Shown: positions 1-8,250, numbered from the stretch's first letter. The stretch: DNA of 29,597 nucleotides from VRUE01 sp045805805 (GCA_045805805.1 JBJMKO010000033.1:1-29597), one strand, 5' to 3'. Notes: generated from the sequence alone by a model not told the origin. Numbers and translations: made by a program.

Positions 1-1020
1 CGCGAACACAACCTGAAGGGGATCGACGTCGCCGTGCCGCTCGGCGTCTTCTGCTGTGTCACCGGCGTCTCCGGCTCGGGCAAGTCGACCCTGGTCAACG
101 AGACCCTGCACCACTCGGTCGCCAACCGCTTGCACCAGGCGAAGCTGCGTCCCGGCGCCCACGACGGGGTCGACGGGCTCAGCCAGATCGACAAGATCAT
201 CAACATCGACCAGTCGCCGATCGGGCGCACGCCGCGCTCCAATCCGGCCACCTACACCGGCGTCTTCGACCACATCCGCCAGCTCTTCACCCAGACCCAG
301 GAGGCGCGGGCGCGGGGCTACAAGCCGGGCCGCTTCAGCTTCAACGTCAAGGGCGGGCGTTGCGAGGTCTGTCGCGGCGACGGCCAGATCAAGATCGAGA
401 TGCACTTCCTGCCCGACGTCTACGTGCCCTGCGAGCAGTGCCACGGCAAGCGCTACAACCGCGAGACGCTCGAGGTCCGCTTCAAGGGCAAGAACATCGG
501 CGACGTGCTCGAGATGTCGGTCGAGGAGGCGGTCGTCTTCTTCGAGAACGTGCCGAAGATCGCCCGCCGCCTGCGCACCCTGCACGACGTCGGCCTCGAC
601 TACATCCGCCTCGGCCAAGCGGCGACGACGCTCTCCGGCGGCGAGGCCCAGCGGGTGAAGCTGGCGACCGAGCTCTCCAAGGTCGCCACCGGCAACACCC
701 TCTACATCCTCGACGAGCCGACCACGGGTCTGCACTTCGCCGACGTGCAGCGCCTGCTCGACGTGCTCGGCCGCCTCGTCGACGCCGGCAACAGCATCGT
801 CGTGATCGAGCACAACCTCGACGTGATCAAGACCGCCGACCGCCTCATCGACCTCGGCCCCGAGGGGGGCGAAGAGGGGGGAGAGGTGGTCGCCACCGGC
901 ACCCCCGAGGAGGTGGCTGCGGTCGCCAGCTCCTATACCGGCCGCTTCCTCGCCGAGCTGGTCGAGCCGGCGAAGCCGAAGCGTGCCGCGCGGAAGCGGC
1001 GCGAGCCGGTCGCGGCCTGA
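1..1020 (+). CDS. uvrA: UvrABC excinuclease subunit A, C-terminal part (5' end outside window)
   Basis: This is the DNA-damage recognition ATPase of nucleotide excision repair; UvrA dimers scan DNA and load UvrB. The reading frame is open from base 1, so the gene starts upstream and only about the last 339 residues are present. Visible in order: the second Walker A (GVSGSGKSTLVNETL), the Cys4 zinc module (CEVCRGDGQ, then CEQCHGKRYN), the ABC signature LSGGEAQRVKLA and Walker B LYILDEPTTGLHFADV, followed by the IEHNLDVI switch-histidine motif. These are the hallmarks of the second ATPase half of UvrA. The protein ends in a basic tail (KPKRAARKRR), common in high-GC bacteria. A GTG at 34 is internal and is not the start. 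Family assignment is secure. Confidence 0.97.
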   Translation, partial: REHNLKGIDVAVPLGVFCCVTGVSGSGKSTLVNETLHHSVANRLHQAKLRPGAHDGVDGLSQIDKIINIDQSPIGRTPRSNPATYTGVFDHIRQLFTQTQEARARGYKPGRFSFNVKGGRCEVCRGDGQIKIEMHFLPDVYVPCEQCHGKRYNRETLEVRFKGKNIGDVLEMSVEEAVVFFENVPKIARRLRTLHDVGLDYIRLGQAATTLSGGEAQRVKLATELSKVATGNTLYILDEPTTGLHFADVQRLLDVLGRLVDAGNSIVVIEHNLDVIKTADRLIDLGPEGGEEGGEVVATGTPEEVAAVASSYTGRFLAELVEPAKPKRAARKRREPVAA

Positions 1021-1038
1021 GCCGGCGATAAGTCGCTA

Positions 1039-1109
1039 AGCGGAAATCCGCTCGCTGACGCTGGGCCGGGCGCTACCTGAAGAGTGAGAAACGCGGCAAG
1101 CGGGTAGCG
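1039..1109. other. Small inverted repeats between uvrA and the sugar-transport operon
   Basis: The 118-base gap contains a 6-bp hairpin (AGCGGA-AA-TCCGCT, 1039-1052) and a 7-bp inverted repeat, CGCTACC (1071-1077) with GGTAGCG (1103-1109). There is no T-tract, so this is not a classical terminator. The position upstream of a sugar ABC operon would suit an operator or a leader hairpin, but nothing in the sequence proves it. Confidence 0.3.
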
Positions 1110-1138
1110 GCTTCGGGCAGGGCTAAAGGAGAACGCTC

Positions 1139-2248
1139 ATGTCCCACTCAGGTTTGAAACGACTCGGGGCCGCGACTTTCATCCTCGCGGCCATCCTCTT
1201 CGCCTCCAGTTGCGGCGGCGGCGACGGAGGAGGAACGGGTGGAGGTGGCGGAGGCGGTCCGACGATCGCCCTGTTGCTGCCCGAGAACCAGACTCCGCGC
1301 TACGAGGCTTCCGATCGGCCGCGCTTCGAAGAAAAGGTCGAAGAAATATGCCCTGACTGCGAAATCCTCTACAGCAACGCGACCGAGGACGCTTCCAAGC
1401 AGCAGAGCCAGGTCGAAGCGGCCCTGACTCAGGGCGCCGACGTGCTGGTGCTCGACCCGGTCGACGCCGCCTCGGCGGCTGCCAGCGTGCAGAAGGCCGA
1501 CCAGCAGGGCGTGCCGGTGCTCAGCTACGACCGGTTGATCCTCGGGGCGGAAGTGGCTGTCTACGTCTCCTACGACAATGAACGTGTGGGCGAGCTGCAG
1601 GCCGAATCGCTCTCCGAAAAGCTGAAAGAAGACGGCAGTGCCAAAGGGCCGATCGTGAAGATCAACGGTGACCCCGCGGACAGCAACGCCGCCCTCTTCA
1701 AGGAAGGCTCGAGCAAAGGATTCGAAGCCGCCGGCGTCCAGATCGCCAAGGAATACGACACGCCGGAATGGTCGGCGACCAACGCCCAGAACGAGATGCA
1801 GCAGGCAATCACGGCGATCGGCAAAGACGGGTTCGCCGGGGTCTACGGGGCCAACGACGACACCGGCGGCGGCGCGATCGCGGCGATGAAGTCGGCTGGG
1901 ATCGACCCGGAAGAACGCCCCACCACCGGCCAGGACGCGACCGTCGCCGGCCTGCAGCGGATCCTCGCCGGTCAGCAGTACATGACGATCTACAAGGCCT
2001 ACAAGCCCGAGGCTGCGATCAGTGCCGAAATCGCCATCGACCTCGCAGAAGGCAAAGAAATCCCGCAGGGCAAAGTCACGGATGAACTCGACAACGAAGC
2101 GGGCAAAGTGCCTTCGATCCTGTTCGAACCGGTCGCGGTCACCAAAGACAACATCAAGCAGACCGTGATCGCGGACGGAGAAGTCTCGGTCGACGAACTC
2201 TGCACCGGCCCCTACGTCAAAGCCTGCGAAGAAGCGGGGATCTCTTAG
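1139..2248 (+). CDS. xylF: Sugar ABC transporter substrate-binding lipoprotein, XylF-like
   Basis: Extracytoplasmic receptor of a monosaccharide ABC importer. The 369-residue protein starts at ATG 1139 behind a strong RBS (aaaggagaa, ending about 6 nt upstream). It has an N-terminal hydrophobic signal ending in FASSC, with Cys25 as the likely lipidation site, then a Gly-rich linker (GGGDGGGTGGGGGGG) and a periplasmic-binding-protein type I fold. The stretches YGANDDTGGGAIAAMKSAG and TTGQDATVAGLQRILAGQQY match the D-xylose binding protein XylF more closely than ribose or galactose binders, but the substrate remains inferred. The ATPase and permease genes follow directly. Glu codons are mostly GAA here, whereas the neighbouring genes mostly use GAG. 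Confidence 0.88.
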   Translation: MSHSGLKRLGAATFILAAILFASSCGGGDGGGTGGGGGGGPTIALLLPENQTPRYEASDRPRFEEKVEEICPDCEILYSNATEDASKQQSQVEAALTQGADVLVLDPVDAASAAASVQKADQQGVPVLSYDRLILGAEVAVYVSYDNERVGELQAESLSEKLKEDGSAKGPIVKINGDPADSNAALFKEGSSKGFEAAGVQIAKEYDTPEWSATNAQNEMQQAITAIGKDGFAGVYGANDDTGGGAIAAMKSAGIDPEERPTTGQDATVAGLQRILAGQQYMTIYKAYKPEAAISAEIAIDLAEGKEIPQGKVTDELDNEAGKVPSILFEPVAVTKDNIKQTVIADGEVSVDELCTGPYVKACEEAGIS

Positions 2249-2261
2249 CTGGAGGGATGCG

Positions 2262-3032
2262 ATGAGCGCAGACGCCCCGCTACTCGAGATCGACGGGGTG
2301 AGCAAGAGGTTCGGCCCGGTCCAGGCCCTGGACCGGGTCGACTTCGGCGTCGGCGAAGGCGAAGTGGTGGCGCTCGTCGGCGACAACGGGGCGGGCAAGT
2401 CGACCCTGGTGAAGGCGATCGCAGGGATCCACCCGCCCGATGCCGGGGAGATCCGCTTCGGCGGGGAGCGGGTGACGATCTCCCGGCCTCACGACGCCAC
2501 GGCCCTGGGCATCGCGACCGTCTACCAGGACCTGGCGCTCTGTGACAACCTCGACGTGGTCGCCAACATCTTCCTCGGCCAGGAGGAGGTCACCGGCGGG
2601 CCGGCCCGGACGACGCGCCAGCTCGACGAGGCGAAGATGGAGCACCGGGCCGGCGATCTGCTCTCCAGCCTCGCGGTGACGATTCCCAGCTTGCGCACCG
2701 AGGTCGGGACGCTCTCCGGCGGCCAGCGCCAGCAGGTGGCAGTAGCGCGCTCACTGTTGGGCGAGCCGAAGGTGGTGCTGCTCGACGAGCCGACTGCAGC
2801 GCTCGGAGTGCCGCAGACCAAGCAGGTGCTGGAGCTGATCGGGCGCCTGCGCGAGCGCGGCCTGGGCGTGGTCGTGATCAGCCACAACCTCGCCAATGTC
2901 TTCGAGGTCGCCGACCGGATCGTCGTCCTGCGCCTCGGGCGCACCGCCGGCGACTTCGCAGCCGAGCAGACGACGGAGGAGCACGTCGTCGCGGCGATCA
3001 CCGGCGTCGGCGACGCGGAGGCGGCGCGATGA
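2262..3032 (+). CDS. xylG: Sugar ABC transporter ATP-binding protein, single-domain XylG type
   Basis: Cytoplasmic ATPase that powers the sugar importer. The 256-residue protein starts at ATG 2262 with GGAGGG about 7 nt upstream and lies 13 nt after the binding-protein gene. Walker A is GDNGAGKST (residues 40-48), the signature is LSGGQRQQVAVAR (from about residue 150) and Walker B is VVLLDEPTAAL (about 169-179), with the ISHN switch histidine after it. The classical E. coli XylG/RbsA ATPase is a tandem fusion of two such domains (about 500 residues). This protein has only one, so it presumably works as a homodimer. It overlaps the permease gene by 4 nt (ATGA), which implies translational coupling. 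Confidence 0.9.
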   Translation: MSADAPLLEIDGVSKRFGPVQALDRVDFGVGEGEVVALVGDNGAGKSTLVKAIAGIHPPDAGEIRFGGERVTISRPHDATALGIATVYQDLALCDNLDVVANIFLGQEEVTGGPARTTRQLDEAKMEHRAGDLLSSLAVTIPSLRTEVGTLSGGQRQQVAVARSLLGEPKVVLLDEPTAALGVPQTKQVLELIGRLRERGLGVVVISHNLANVFEVADRIVVLRLGRTAGDFAAEQTTEEHVVAAITGVGDAEAAR

Positions 3033-4249
3033 GCGTCACGGGGGCCGGACCGGTCTCCATCGAGCCGCGAGACGAGCAGGGCGCCGGCGCCACCGCCCTG
3101 CGGCGCTTCGTCCAGGGCGATCTCGCCTCTCTGCGCGTCGTTCTCGGCCTGGCGGTGATCTGGGCGATCTTCCAGTTCGAGAACGACCGTTTCCTCTCGG
3201 CCGAGAACCTGACCAACCTGATGCTGCAGATCACCGCGGTCGGGTTGATCTCGATCGGCATCGTCTACGTGCTCCTGCTCGGCGAGATCGACCTCTCGGT
3301 CGGCGCGGTCAGCGGCCTGGCTGCCGCGGTGATGACCGTGCTCAACGTCAATCACGGCTGGAACCCCTACTTGGCGATCCTCGGTGCCGTCCTCGTCGGC
3401 GCCACGATCGGCCTGCTCCAGGGGTCCGTGTTCAGCCGCTTCGGCGTGCCCTCCTTCGTCGTCACCCTCGCCGGCCTACTTGCCTGGCAGGGCGCCCTGC
3501 TGCAGGTCCTGGGCTCGACCGGCTCGATCAACATCAACGACCCGAAGATCACCGGCCTGGCCAACACGTTCTACGGGGACGCTGTCGGCTGGGCCATCGC
3601 AGCGGTCGTCATCGCCGCCTACGCGGGTGTCGTCCTCACCAGTCACCGCAGCCGCGTTGGGCATGGGCTTGCGGAGGACGAGAGCCTTACCCCGCTCGTG
3701 GTGCGGATTGCCCTGGTCGCCGCGATCACGGTCGTCGCGGTCGCCGTCCTCAACTCCGACCGCGGCGTGCCGCTGGCGTTGCTGATCCTGCTCGCCTTCG
3801 TCGGCAGCTTCGAATACGTCGCCAAGCGCACCCGTTTCGGTCGGCACGTCTATGCGGTCGGCGGCAACGCGGAGGCGGCGCGGCGAGCGGGTATCGGTGT
3901 CGACAGGATCCGCGTCGCCGTCTTCGCCCTCTCGGGCACGATGGCCGCTATCGGCGGCATCCTTGCCGCTTCCCGTCTGCTGGCGGTCAACCAGAGCTCC
4001 GGCGGCAGCGAACTGCTGCTGCTGGCGATTGCCGGGCCGGTGATCGCCGGCACGAGCCTCTTCGGCGGCCGCGGCGCCGTCTGGACTGCGCTGCTGGGTG
4101 CTCTCGTGATCGGCTCGATCGCCAACGGCATGGACCTGCTCGCCCTCTCCTCGGCGGTCAAGTTCATGGTCACCGGCGGCGTCCTGTTGCTCGCCGTCAT
4201 CGTCGACGCGATTGCCCGGCGTGAGCGCCAGGCCGCTGGCCGGGTCTAG
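3029..4249 (+). CDS. xylH: Sugar ABC transporter permease, XylH-like
   Basis: Membrane channel subunit of the same importer. The 406-residue, strongly hydrophobic protein starts at ATG 3029 in an ATGA overlap with the ATPase gene. The family motif is visible as LLLGEIDLSVGAVSGLAAAVM (about residues 89-109), followed by the C-terminal region GRHVYAVGGNAEAARRAGI and FGGRGAVWTALLGALVIGSI, typical of the BPD_transp_2 family (RbsC/XylH). About ten membrane segments are apparent. The length is close to XylH (about 393) and longer than RbsC (about 320), which supports the xylose-type assignment. The gene ends 5 nt from the convergent ROK kinase gene. Confidence 0.9.
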   Translation: MSVTGAGPVSIEPRDEQGAGATALRRFVQGDLASLRVVLGLAVIWAIFQFENDRFLSAENLTNLMLQITAVGLISIGIVYVLLLGEIDLSVGAVSGLAAAVMTVLNVNHGWNPYLAILGAVLVGATIGLLQGSVFSRFGVPSFVVTLAGLLAWQGALLQVLGSTGSININDPKITGLANTFYGDAVGWAIAAVVIAAYAGVVLTSHRSRVGHGLAEDESLTPLVVRIALVAAITVVAVAVLNSDRGVPLALLILLAFVGSFEYVAKRTRFGRHVYAVGGNAEAARRAGIGVDRIRVAVFALSGTMAAIGGILAASRLLAVNQSSGGSELLLLAIAGPVIAGTSLFGGRGAVWTALLGALVIGSIANGMDLLALSSAVKFMVTGGVLLLAVIVDAIARRERQAAGRV

Positions 4250-4254
4250 CGCGC

Positions 4255-5214
4255 TCAGCGTGCGAAGAGCAGCGAGGCTCCGATCGCGCCGCCGAGGTCG
4301 CCGAGCGAGGCGACCCGCACCGCGGGAGGCCGCTCGTCGACGAAGAGGTGCTTTCCCATCTCCTTGGTCAGCGGCTCCATGTAGCGCTCGCCGAAGCGAA
4401 CGCCGAGGCCGCCGCCGACGATCACCGCTTCGGGGTCGAGCAGGTTGACGGCCGACGCGATCCCCGTGCCCAGAGCCTCGATCGCCCGGTCGATCAGCTT
4501 CTCGGCGAGGTGGTCCCCGTGGTCGAGCGCACGCTGCCAGATGCCGCTGGTCAGCCGGTCTTTCCCGTGCTTGTGCATCAGCTTGAAGAGATCGGTCTTG
4601 GCGCCGTCATCGTGCTGGCGCCTCGCCTCCGCCTCCATCGCCGCCCGGCCCGCATAGGCCTCCATGCAGCCCCTGCGCCCGCAGGGGCATTTCGCGCCGC
4701 CGTGCTTTACGACCGTGTGACCGATCTCCCCGGCGGCACCGCGGCCGAGCCAGGGCTTTCCCCCGAGCACCAGACCGCCCCCGACCCCTGTGCCCCAGAA
4801 GACGCCGATCAGGCTGGAGAACTCGCGCCCGGCACCGAGGTGGAACTCGGCCTCGGTGGCGACCTGGACGTCGTTGCCAACCCTCACCTCGGTGCCAAGT
4901 GCCTCGTTCAGCGCCGCGGCGAGCGGGAAGCTGCCCTCCCAGTCAGGCAGGTTGCGGGCGCCCGAGACGACGCCGGTCTTCTCGTCGGCATCGCCCGGCG
5001 AGCCGACCCCGATGCCGGCAAGCGAGGCGCTCTCGACGCCGGCCTCCTTGGCGGCCTCCCGCAGCGCTGCCGCCATCTCGTCGGCGACGTCCTGCGGCCC
5101 GCCGCTGGTCGGTGTGGGGCGGCGCGACTGTCCGAGTACCTCGCCGCCGGAATCGACGATCGCCGTCTGGATCTTCGTCCCGCCGAGGTCGATCCCACCG
5201 CATAGCCCAGCCAT
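4255..5214 (-). CDS. ROK family sugar kinase (glucokinase-like)
   Basis: Phosphorylates an intracellular hexose, probably glucose, using ATP. The 319-residue protein begins at ATG 5214; an upstream in-frame extension exists but lacks family similarity. The N-terminal phosphate-binding loop is GGIDLGGTKIQTAIVD. The catalytic Asp lies in VGNDVQVAT (about residue 115). The ROK zinc site is His166 in GEIGHTVV plus Cys176, Cys178 and Cys183 in CPCGRRGCMEAYAG. The C-terminal VIVGGGLG motif is present. There is no N-terminal helix-turn-helix, so it is a kinase and not a NagC/Mlc-type repressor. It converges on the sugar importer, which suggests that the imported sugar is its substrate, but this is inference. 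Confidence 0.9.
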   Translation of the reverse strand: MAGLCGGIDLGGTKIQTAIVDSGGEVLGQSRRPTPTSGGPQDVADEMAAALREAAKEAGVESASLAGIGVGSPGDADEKTGVVSGARNLPDWEGSFPLAAALNEALGTEVRVGNDVQVATEAEFHLGAGREFSSLIGVFWGTGVGGGLVLGGKPWLGRGAAGEIGHTVVKHGGAKCPCGRRGCMEAYAGRAAMEAEARRQHDDGAKTDLFKLMHKHGKDRLTSGIWQRALDHGDHLAEKLIDRAIEALGTGIASAVNLLDPEAVIVGGGLGVRFGERYMEPLTKEMGKHLFVDERPPAVRVASLGDLGGAIGASLLFAR

Positions 5215-5254
5215 GTGCCGGAGTCTATGCCGCCACGTCTGGAAAGCTACGAGC

Positions 5255-5833
5255 GTGGCCGGCGAGCAGACGGGTTGGCGCATCTGGCTGGCGAAGCGGC
5301 GCTGGTACGAGCGCAATCGCCGCCTCGGCCGCCGCTGGCGGCTGGCCCGCCACGCGGCGCGCGGCGGCTTCTACGTGCGTCAGCCGGTCGAGGGCGAGGT
5401 CCTCGAGGCGCTCGACGAGGGGCGCCTGCGGATCGGCGAAGGGACCCTGCTGGAGCCCGGTTGCTGGCTCACCCTGGCGCCTGAGGCGCGGATCGAGATC
5501 GGCGCGGGCTGCTTCCTCAACCGCAACACGATGTTGGCCGCGCTGAAGTCGATCGAGATCGGCGACCACACGATGTTCGCCAACGGCTGCTTCGTCGGAG
5601 ACTCCGACCATCGCTTCGACGACCCCGACGTTCCTGTCACCCAGCAGGGCTTCACCTCGAAGGGACCGGTGAGGATCGGCTCCAACTGTTGGTTCGGAGT
5701 CAACTGCGTCGTCACCAGCGGGGTCACGGTCGGCGACCGCTGCGTGATCGGCGCCAACTCGGTGGTGACGTGTGACCTGCCGCCCGGGACGGTCGCCGCC
5801 GGCAGTCCCGCGAGGCCGCTGAAGCGGCGCTAG
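5255..5833 (+). CDS. Left-handed beta-helix (hexapeptide repeat) O-acyltransferase
   Basis: Likely transfers an acetyl group from acetyl-CoA to a sugar or glycolipid hydroxyl. The open frame extends far upstream, but that part is antisense to the kinase gene. The best start is GTG 5255, preceded by GGAAAG 8 nt upstream, giving 192 residues. An N-terminal basic segment (RIWLAKRRWYERNRRLGRRWR) is followed by hexapeptide-type repeats (IEIGAGCFLNRNTMLAA, IEIGDHTMFANGCFVGDSDH, VRIGSNCWFGVNCVVTSGVTVGDRCVIGANSVV) and the closing motif VAAGSPARPLK. This is the maltose/galactoside acetyltransferase fold. The His in GDSDHRF is the probable catalytic base. Specificity cannot be read from the sequence. 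Its start is 40 nt from the divergent kinase start, so the promoters must be packed between them. Confidence 0.85.
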   Translation: MAGEQTGWRIWLAKRRWYERNRRLGRRWRLARHAARGGFYVRQPVEGEVLEALDEGRLRIGEGTLLEPGCWLTLAPEARIEIGAGCFLNRNTMLAALKSIEIGDHTMFANGCFVGDSDHRFDDPDVPVTQQGFTSKGPVRIGSNCWFGVNCVVTSGVTVGDRCVIGANSVVTCDLPPGTVAAGSPARPLKRR

Positions 5834-5844
5834 CGCCGCCTTTT
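5824..5844 (+). terminator. Candidate intrinsic terminator overlapping the acyltransferase stop
   Basis: A perfect 16-nt palindrome, GCGGCGCTAGCGCCGC (5824-5839), contains the TAG stop codon and is followed by CTTTT. Folded as a 6-bp stem with a CTAG loop it would make a short terminator. The U-tract is only four residues, so termination efficiency is uncertain. Confidence 0.4.
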
Positions 5845-5895
5845 GGGCAACTCGCGCAATGTGATCAAAACCGCGTAGTTCCGCGCGAGACTGCC

Positions 5896-5901
5896 TATAA
5901 T
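5896..5901 (+). promoter_or_regulatory. Promoter -10 box for panCDB
   Basis: A perfect TATAAT lies 35 nt upstream of the panC ATG, in the only AT-rich part of this gap. No clear TTGACA-like -35 is found 16-18 nt further up. It is the best candidate housekeeping promoter for the three pantothenate genes. Confidence 0.5.
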
Positions 5902-5936
5902 CCGCAACACGGCCGTGACCCGAAGGGCATGGACCC

Positions 5937-6827
5937 ATGAACCTCGTCGAACTCGCCGACCCCACTCACGCCCAAGACGTGAAGCTCTTCCGCGCCAAGG
6001 ACGAGCTTCGAGCCGCGCTTGCCCCGGCCCGCCGCGAGGGCTGTTCGATCGGCCTGGTGCCGACGATGGGCTACCTGCACGAGGGGCACCTCTCGCTGCT
6101 TCGCGCCGCGCGGGCCGAGAGCGACCTCATCGTCATGAGCCTCTTCGTCAACCCGGCCCAGTTCGGCCCCGGCGAGGACCTCGACCGCTACCCACGCGAC
6201 GAGGAGCGCGACCTGCGCCTCGCCGCGGAGGCCGGCGTCGACTTCGTCTATGCGCCGCCGGTGGAGGAGGTTTACCCGGAGGGCTTCGCCACCCACGTGG
6301 CGGTTGAGGGGCTGACCGAGGTCCTCGACGGCGATCCGTCCCGCCGAGGCCCGGATCACTTCCGCGGGGTCACAACCGTCGTCGCCAAGCTCTTCAACGC
6401 GGTCGGGCCCGACATCGCCTACTTCGGCCAGAAGGACGCTCAGCAGGTTGCCGTGATTCGCCGCATGGTGCGCGACCTCGACATCCCCGTCCGGATCGAG
6501 GCGCTGCCGACCGTGCGCGAGACCGACGGCCTGGCGATGAGCTCGCGCAACGCCTACCTCGACCCGCGCGCAAGGGAGCAGGCGACAGCGCTCTCGCGGG
6601 CGCTGAGCGTGGCGGAGCGGACGGCTCGTGCCGACGGCCTCGCCGCAGGCCTCGCCGCCGCCAGAGCCGAGCTGCACGCGGCCGGCGTCGAGCCCGAGTA
6701 CCTGGAGGCGCGCGACGCCGAGAACTTGACCGAGGTCGCCGAGCTCGGCGACCGCCCGACCCTGATCGCGGTCGCCGCCCACGTCGGCGGCGCCCGCCTG
6801 ATCGACAACGTGGTGATTCGACCTTGA
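5937..6827 (+). CDS. panC: Pantoate--beta-alanine ligase
   Basis: ATP-dependent condensation of pantoate and beta-alanine, the last step of pantothenate (vitamin B5) synthesis, in the cytoplasm. The 296-residue protein carries the nucleotidyl-transferase HIGH-type motif in VPTMGYLHEGHLSLLRAAR (about residues 41-59), the dimer and pantoate-binding region SLFVNPAQFGPGEDLDRYPR, the DHFRGVTTVVAKLFN loop, YFGQKDAQQ and the KMSKS-like MSSRNAYL. Length is normal for PanC (about 280-300). ATG 5937 is the only sensible start, with a weak AGGG upstream. panD and panB follow, so the gene set covers beta-alanine supply, ketopantoate formation and ligation; ketopantoate reductase (panE) is not in the window. 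Confidence 0.96.
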   Translation: MNLVELADPTHAQDVKLFRAKDELRAALAPARREGCSIGLVPTMGYLHEGHLSLLRAARAESDLIVMSLFVNPAQFGPGEDLDRYPRDEERDLRLAAEAGVDFVYAPPVEEVYPEGFATHVAVEGLTEVLDGDPSRRGPDHFRGVTTVVAKLFNAVGPDIAYFGQKDAQQVAVIRRMVRDLDIPVRIEALPTVRETDGLAMSSRNAYLDPRAREQATALSRALSVAERTARADGLAAGLAAARAELHAAGVEPEYLEARDAENLTEVAELGDRPTLIAVAAHVGGARLIDNVVIRP

Positions 6828-6862
6828 AGGCTTCAACCCGAAAGAGCTGACACGGAGGCGCA

Positions 6863-7243
6863 ATGCAAAGACAGATGCTCAAGTCCAAGATCCACCGGGC
6901 GACGGTGACCGATTGCGACGTCGACTACATCGGCAGCATCACCGTCGACACCGAGCTGATGGCCAGCGCCGACCTGATCACCAACGAGCAGGTACACGTC
7001 TGGGACATCGACAACGGCGCCCGCTTCGTCACCTACGTGATCGACGGCGAGCCCGGCTCGGGCACGATGCAGGTCAACGGCGCCGCCGCCCATCTGACCC
7101 GCCCCGGCCACAAGATCATCGTCGCCTCCTTCGGCGCCTACGACGAGAGCGACCTCGACTCCTACTCGCCGCTCGTCGTCCACGTCGACGAGAGCAACGC
7201 GATCGTCGCGACCGACAGCCACCCCGAGGTGCTGCTCTCATGA
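6863..7243 (+). CDS. panD: Aspartate 1-decarboxylase (pyruvoyl enzyme)
   Basis: Makes beta-alanine from L-aspartate for PanC. The 126-residue proenzyme starts at ATG 6863 behind GGAGG. It has the expected self-cleavage site Gly24-Ser25 in YIGSITVD, which generates the pyruvoyl cofactor on the new N-terminus of the alpha chain. Lys9 (LKSKIHRATVT), Arg54 and Tyr58 (ARFVTY) and the NGAAAHL motif are all present. The length matches the family (about 115-140). The start of panB overlaps its stop by 4 nt (ATGA), so the two are probably translationally coupled. Confidence 0.96.
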   Translation: MQRQMLKSKIHRATVTDCDVDYIGSITVDTELMASADLITNEQVHVWDIDNGARFVTYVIDGEPGSGTMQVNGAAAHLTRPGHKIIVASFGAYDESDLDSYSPLVVHVDESNAIVATDSHPEVLLS

Positions 7244-8172
7244 GTTCCGGCGCCCGCTCTCACACCGCGCCGCCCGAGGGACGCCGGCCGGTGAGCCTGC
7301 CGCGCCTGGCCGAGATGAAGGCGGCGGGCGAACCGATCGCGATGGTCACCGCCTACGACTACCCCTCGGCCAAGGTCGCCGAGGAGGCCGGCGCCGACAT
7401 CGTCCTGGTCGGCGACTCGGCGGCGATGGTCGTGCTCGGCCACTCCGGCACCGAGGCGGTTTCGATGGAGGAGATGATCGTCCTCGGCAAGGCGGTACGG
7501 CGGGGCTTGAAGGCGCCGCTGATGGTCGGCGACATGCCGATGGGCAGCTACGAGGCGAGCAACGAGCTGGCTATTCAGAACGCCCAGCGCCTGGTCAAGG
7601 AGACCGGCTGCCAGACGGTCAAGCTGGAGGCGGGGGGGGTCTCGGTGGAGCGTGCCCGGGCGATCGTCCGCTCCGGCATCCCGGTGATGGGGCACGTCGG
7701 CCTCACCCCGCAGACCGCGACCGCCCTCGGCGGCTACAAGGCCCAGGGCAAGACCGCGCAGAGCGCGATCCAGCTGAGCGAGGACGCGCTGGCGCTACAG
7801 GCCGTCGGCTGCTTCGCGATCGTCTTCGAGGCTGTCCCGGCAGCCGTCACCGAGGCGATAGTCGAGAAGCTGGAAATCCCGTCGATCGGCATCGGCGCCG
7901 GCCCAGCGACCTCGGGACAGGTCCTCGTCTTCCACGACCTGCTCGGCATCACCACCGGCCGCATGGCCAAATTCGTCAAGCGCTACGCCGACATCCACAG
8001 CGAGATGGTGGGCGGCGTGCGCCAATACGTCGACGAGGTCCGCTCACGCCACTTCCCCGAACCAGACCACGTCTACGGCGTCGAGCCCGCCGAGCTGGCC
8101 GAGTTGCGGCGCTACTTGGAGCAAGAGAGTCTCACCTCGGCGAAGGCGTGGGACTGGGAGCCGCTGCCCTGA
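7240..8172 (+). CDS. panB: 3-methyl-2-oxobutanoate hydroxymethyltransferase
   Basis: Transfers a hydroxymethyl group from 5,10-methylene-tetrahydrofolate to alpha-ketoisovalerate, giving ketopantoate. The frame is open upstream inside panD, but the coupled ATG at 7240 (ATGA) gives a protein of 310 residues. Motifs include MVTAYDYPSAKVAEEAGADIVLVGDSAAMVVLGH (Mg2+-binding Asp residues in the TIM barrel), MPMGSYEAS, VKLEAGG, GHVGLTPQ and SIGIGAGPATSGQVLV. About 25 N-terminal residues precede the conserved core, so the protein is somewhat longer than E. coli PanB (264). The C-terminal extension (from HFPEPDHVYG) ends about 100 nt before the next gene. Confidence 0.95.
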   Translation: MSSGARSHTAPPEGRRPVSLPRLAEMKAAGEPIAMVTAYDYPSAKVAEEAGADIVLVGDSAAMVVLGHSGTEAVSMEEMIVLGKAVRRGLKAPLMVGDMPMGSYEASNELAIQNAQRLVKETGCQTVKLEAGGVSVERARAIVRSGIPVMGHVGLTPQTATALGGYKAQGKTAQSAIQLSEDALALQAVGCFAIVFEAVPAAVTEAIVEKLEIPSIGIGAGPATSGQVLVFHDLLGITTGRMAKFVKRYADIHSEMVGGVRQYVDEVRSRHFPEPDHVYGVEPAELAELRRYLEQESLTSAKAWDWEPLP

Positions 8173-8197
8173 TTGGACCCTCACCCGCGGGACGCAG

Positions 8198-8233
8198 CCG
8201 ACCTTGACCACACCCAGGTGGGGTGAATGTCGG
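8198..8233. repeat. 36-nt palindromic element, copy A (intergenic)
   Basis: Left arm CCGACCTTGACCACACC (8198-8214), centre CA, right arm GGTGGGGTGAATGTCGG (8217-8233). The arms pair at 14 of 17 positions. Two further copies with exactly the same 17+2+17 layout occur at 28003-28038 and 29478-29513. The element lies between the panB stop and the fmdB-like gene and has no U-tract. It could be a REP-like dispersed palindrome or an operator. Its membership of a three-copy family is seen directly; its function is unknown. Confidence 0.7.
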
Positions 8234-8250
8234 TTGCGGTGGGTCGGTCA

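Noticed and set aside
5861..5880. Possible Rex or CRP-like operator (TGTGATCAAAA) upstream of panC
   Set aside because: It has no inverted half-site at the proper distance, so it does not meet either consensus.
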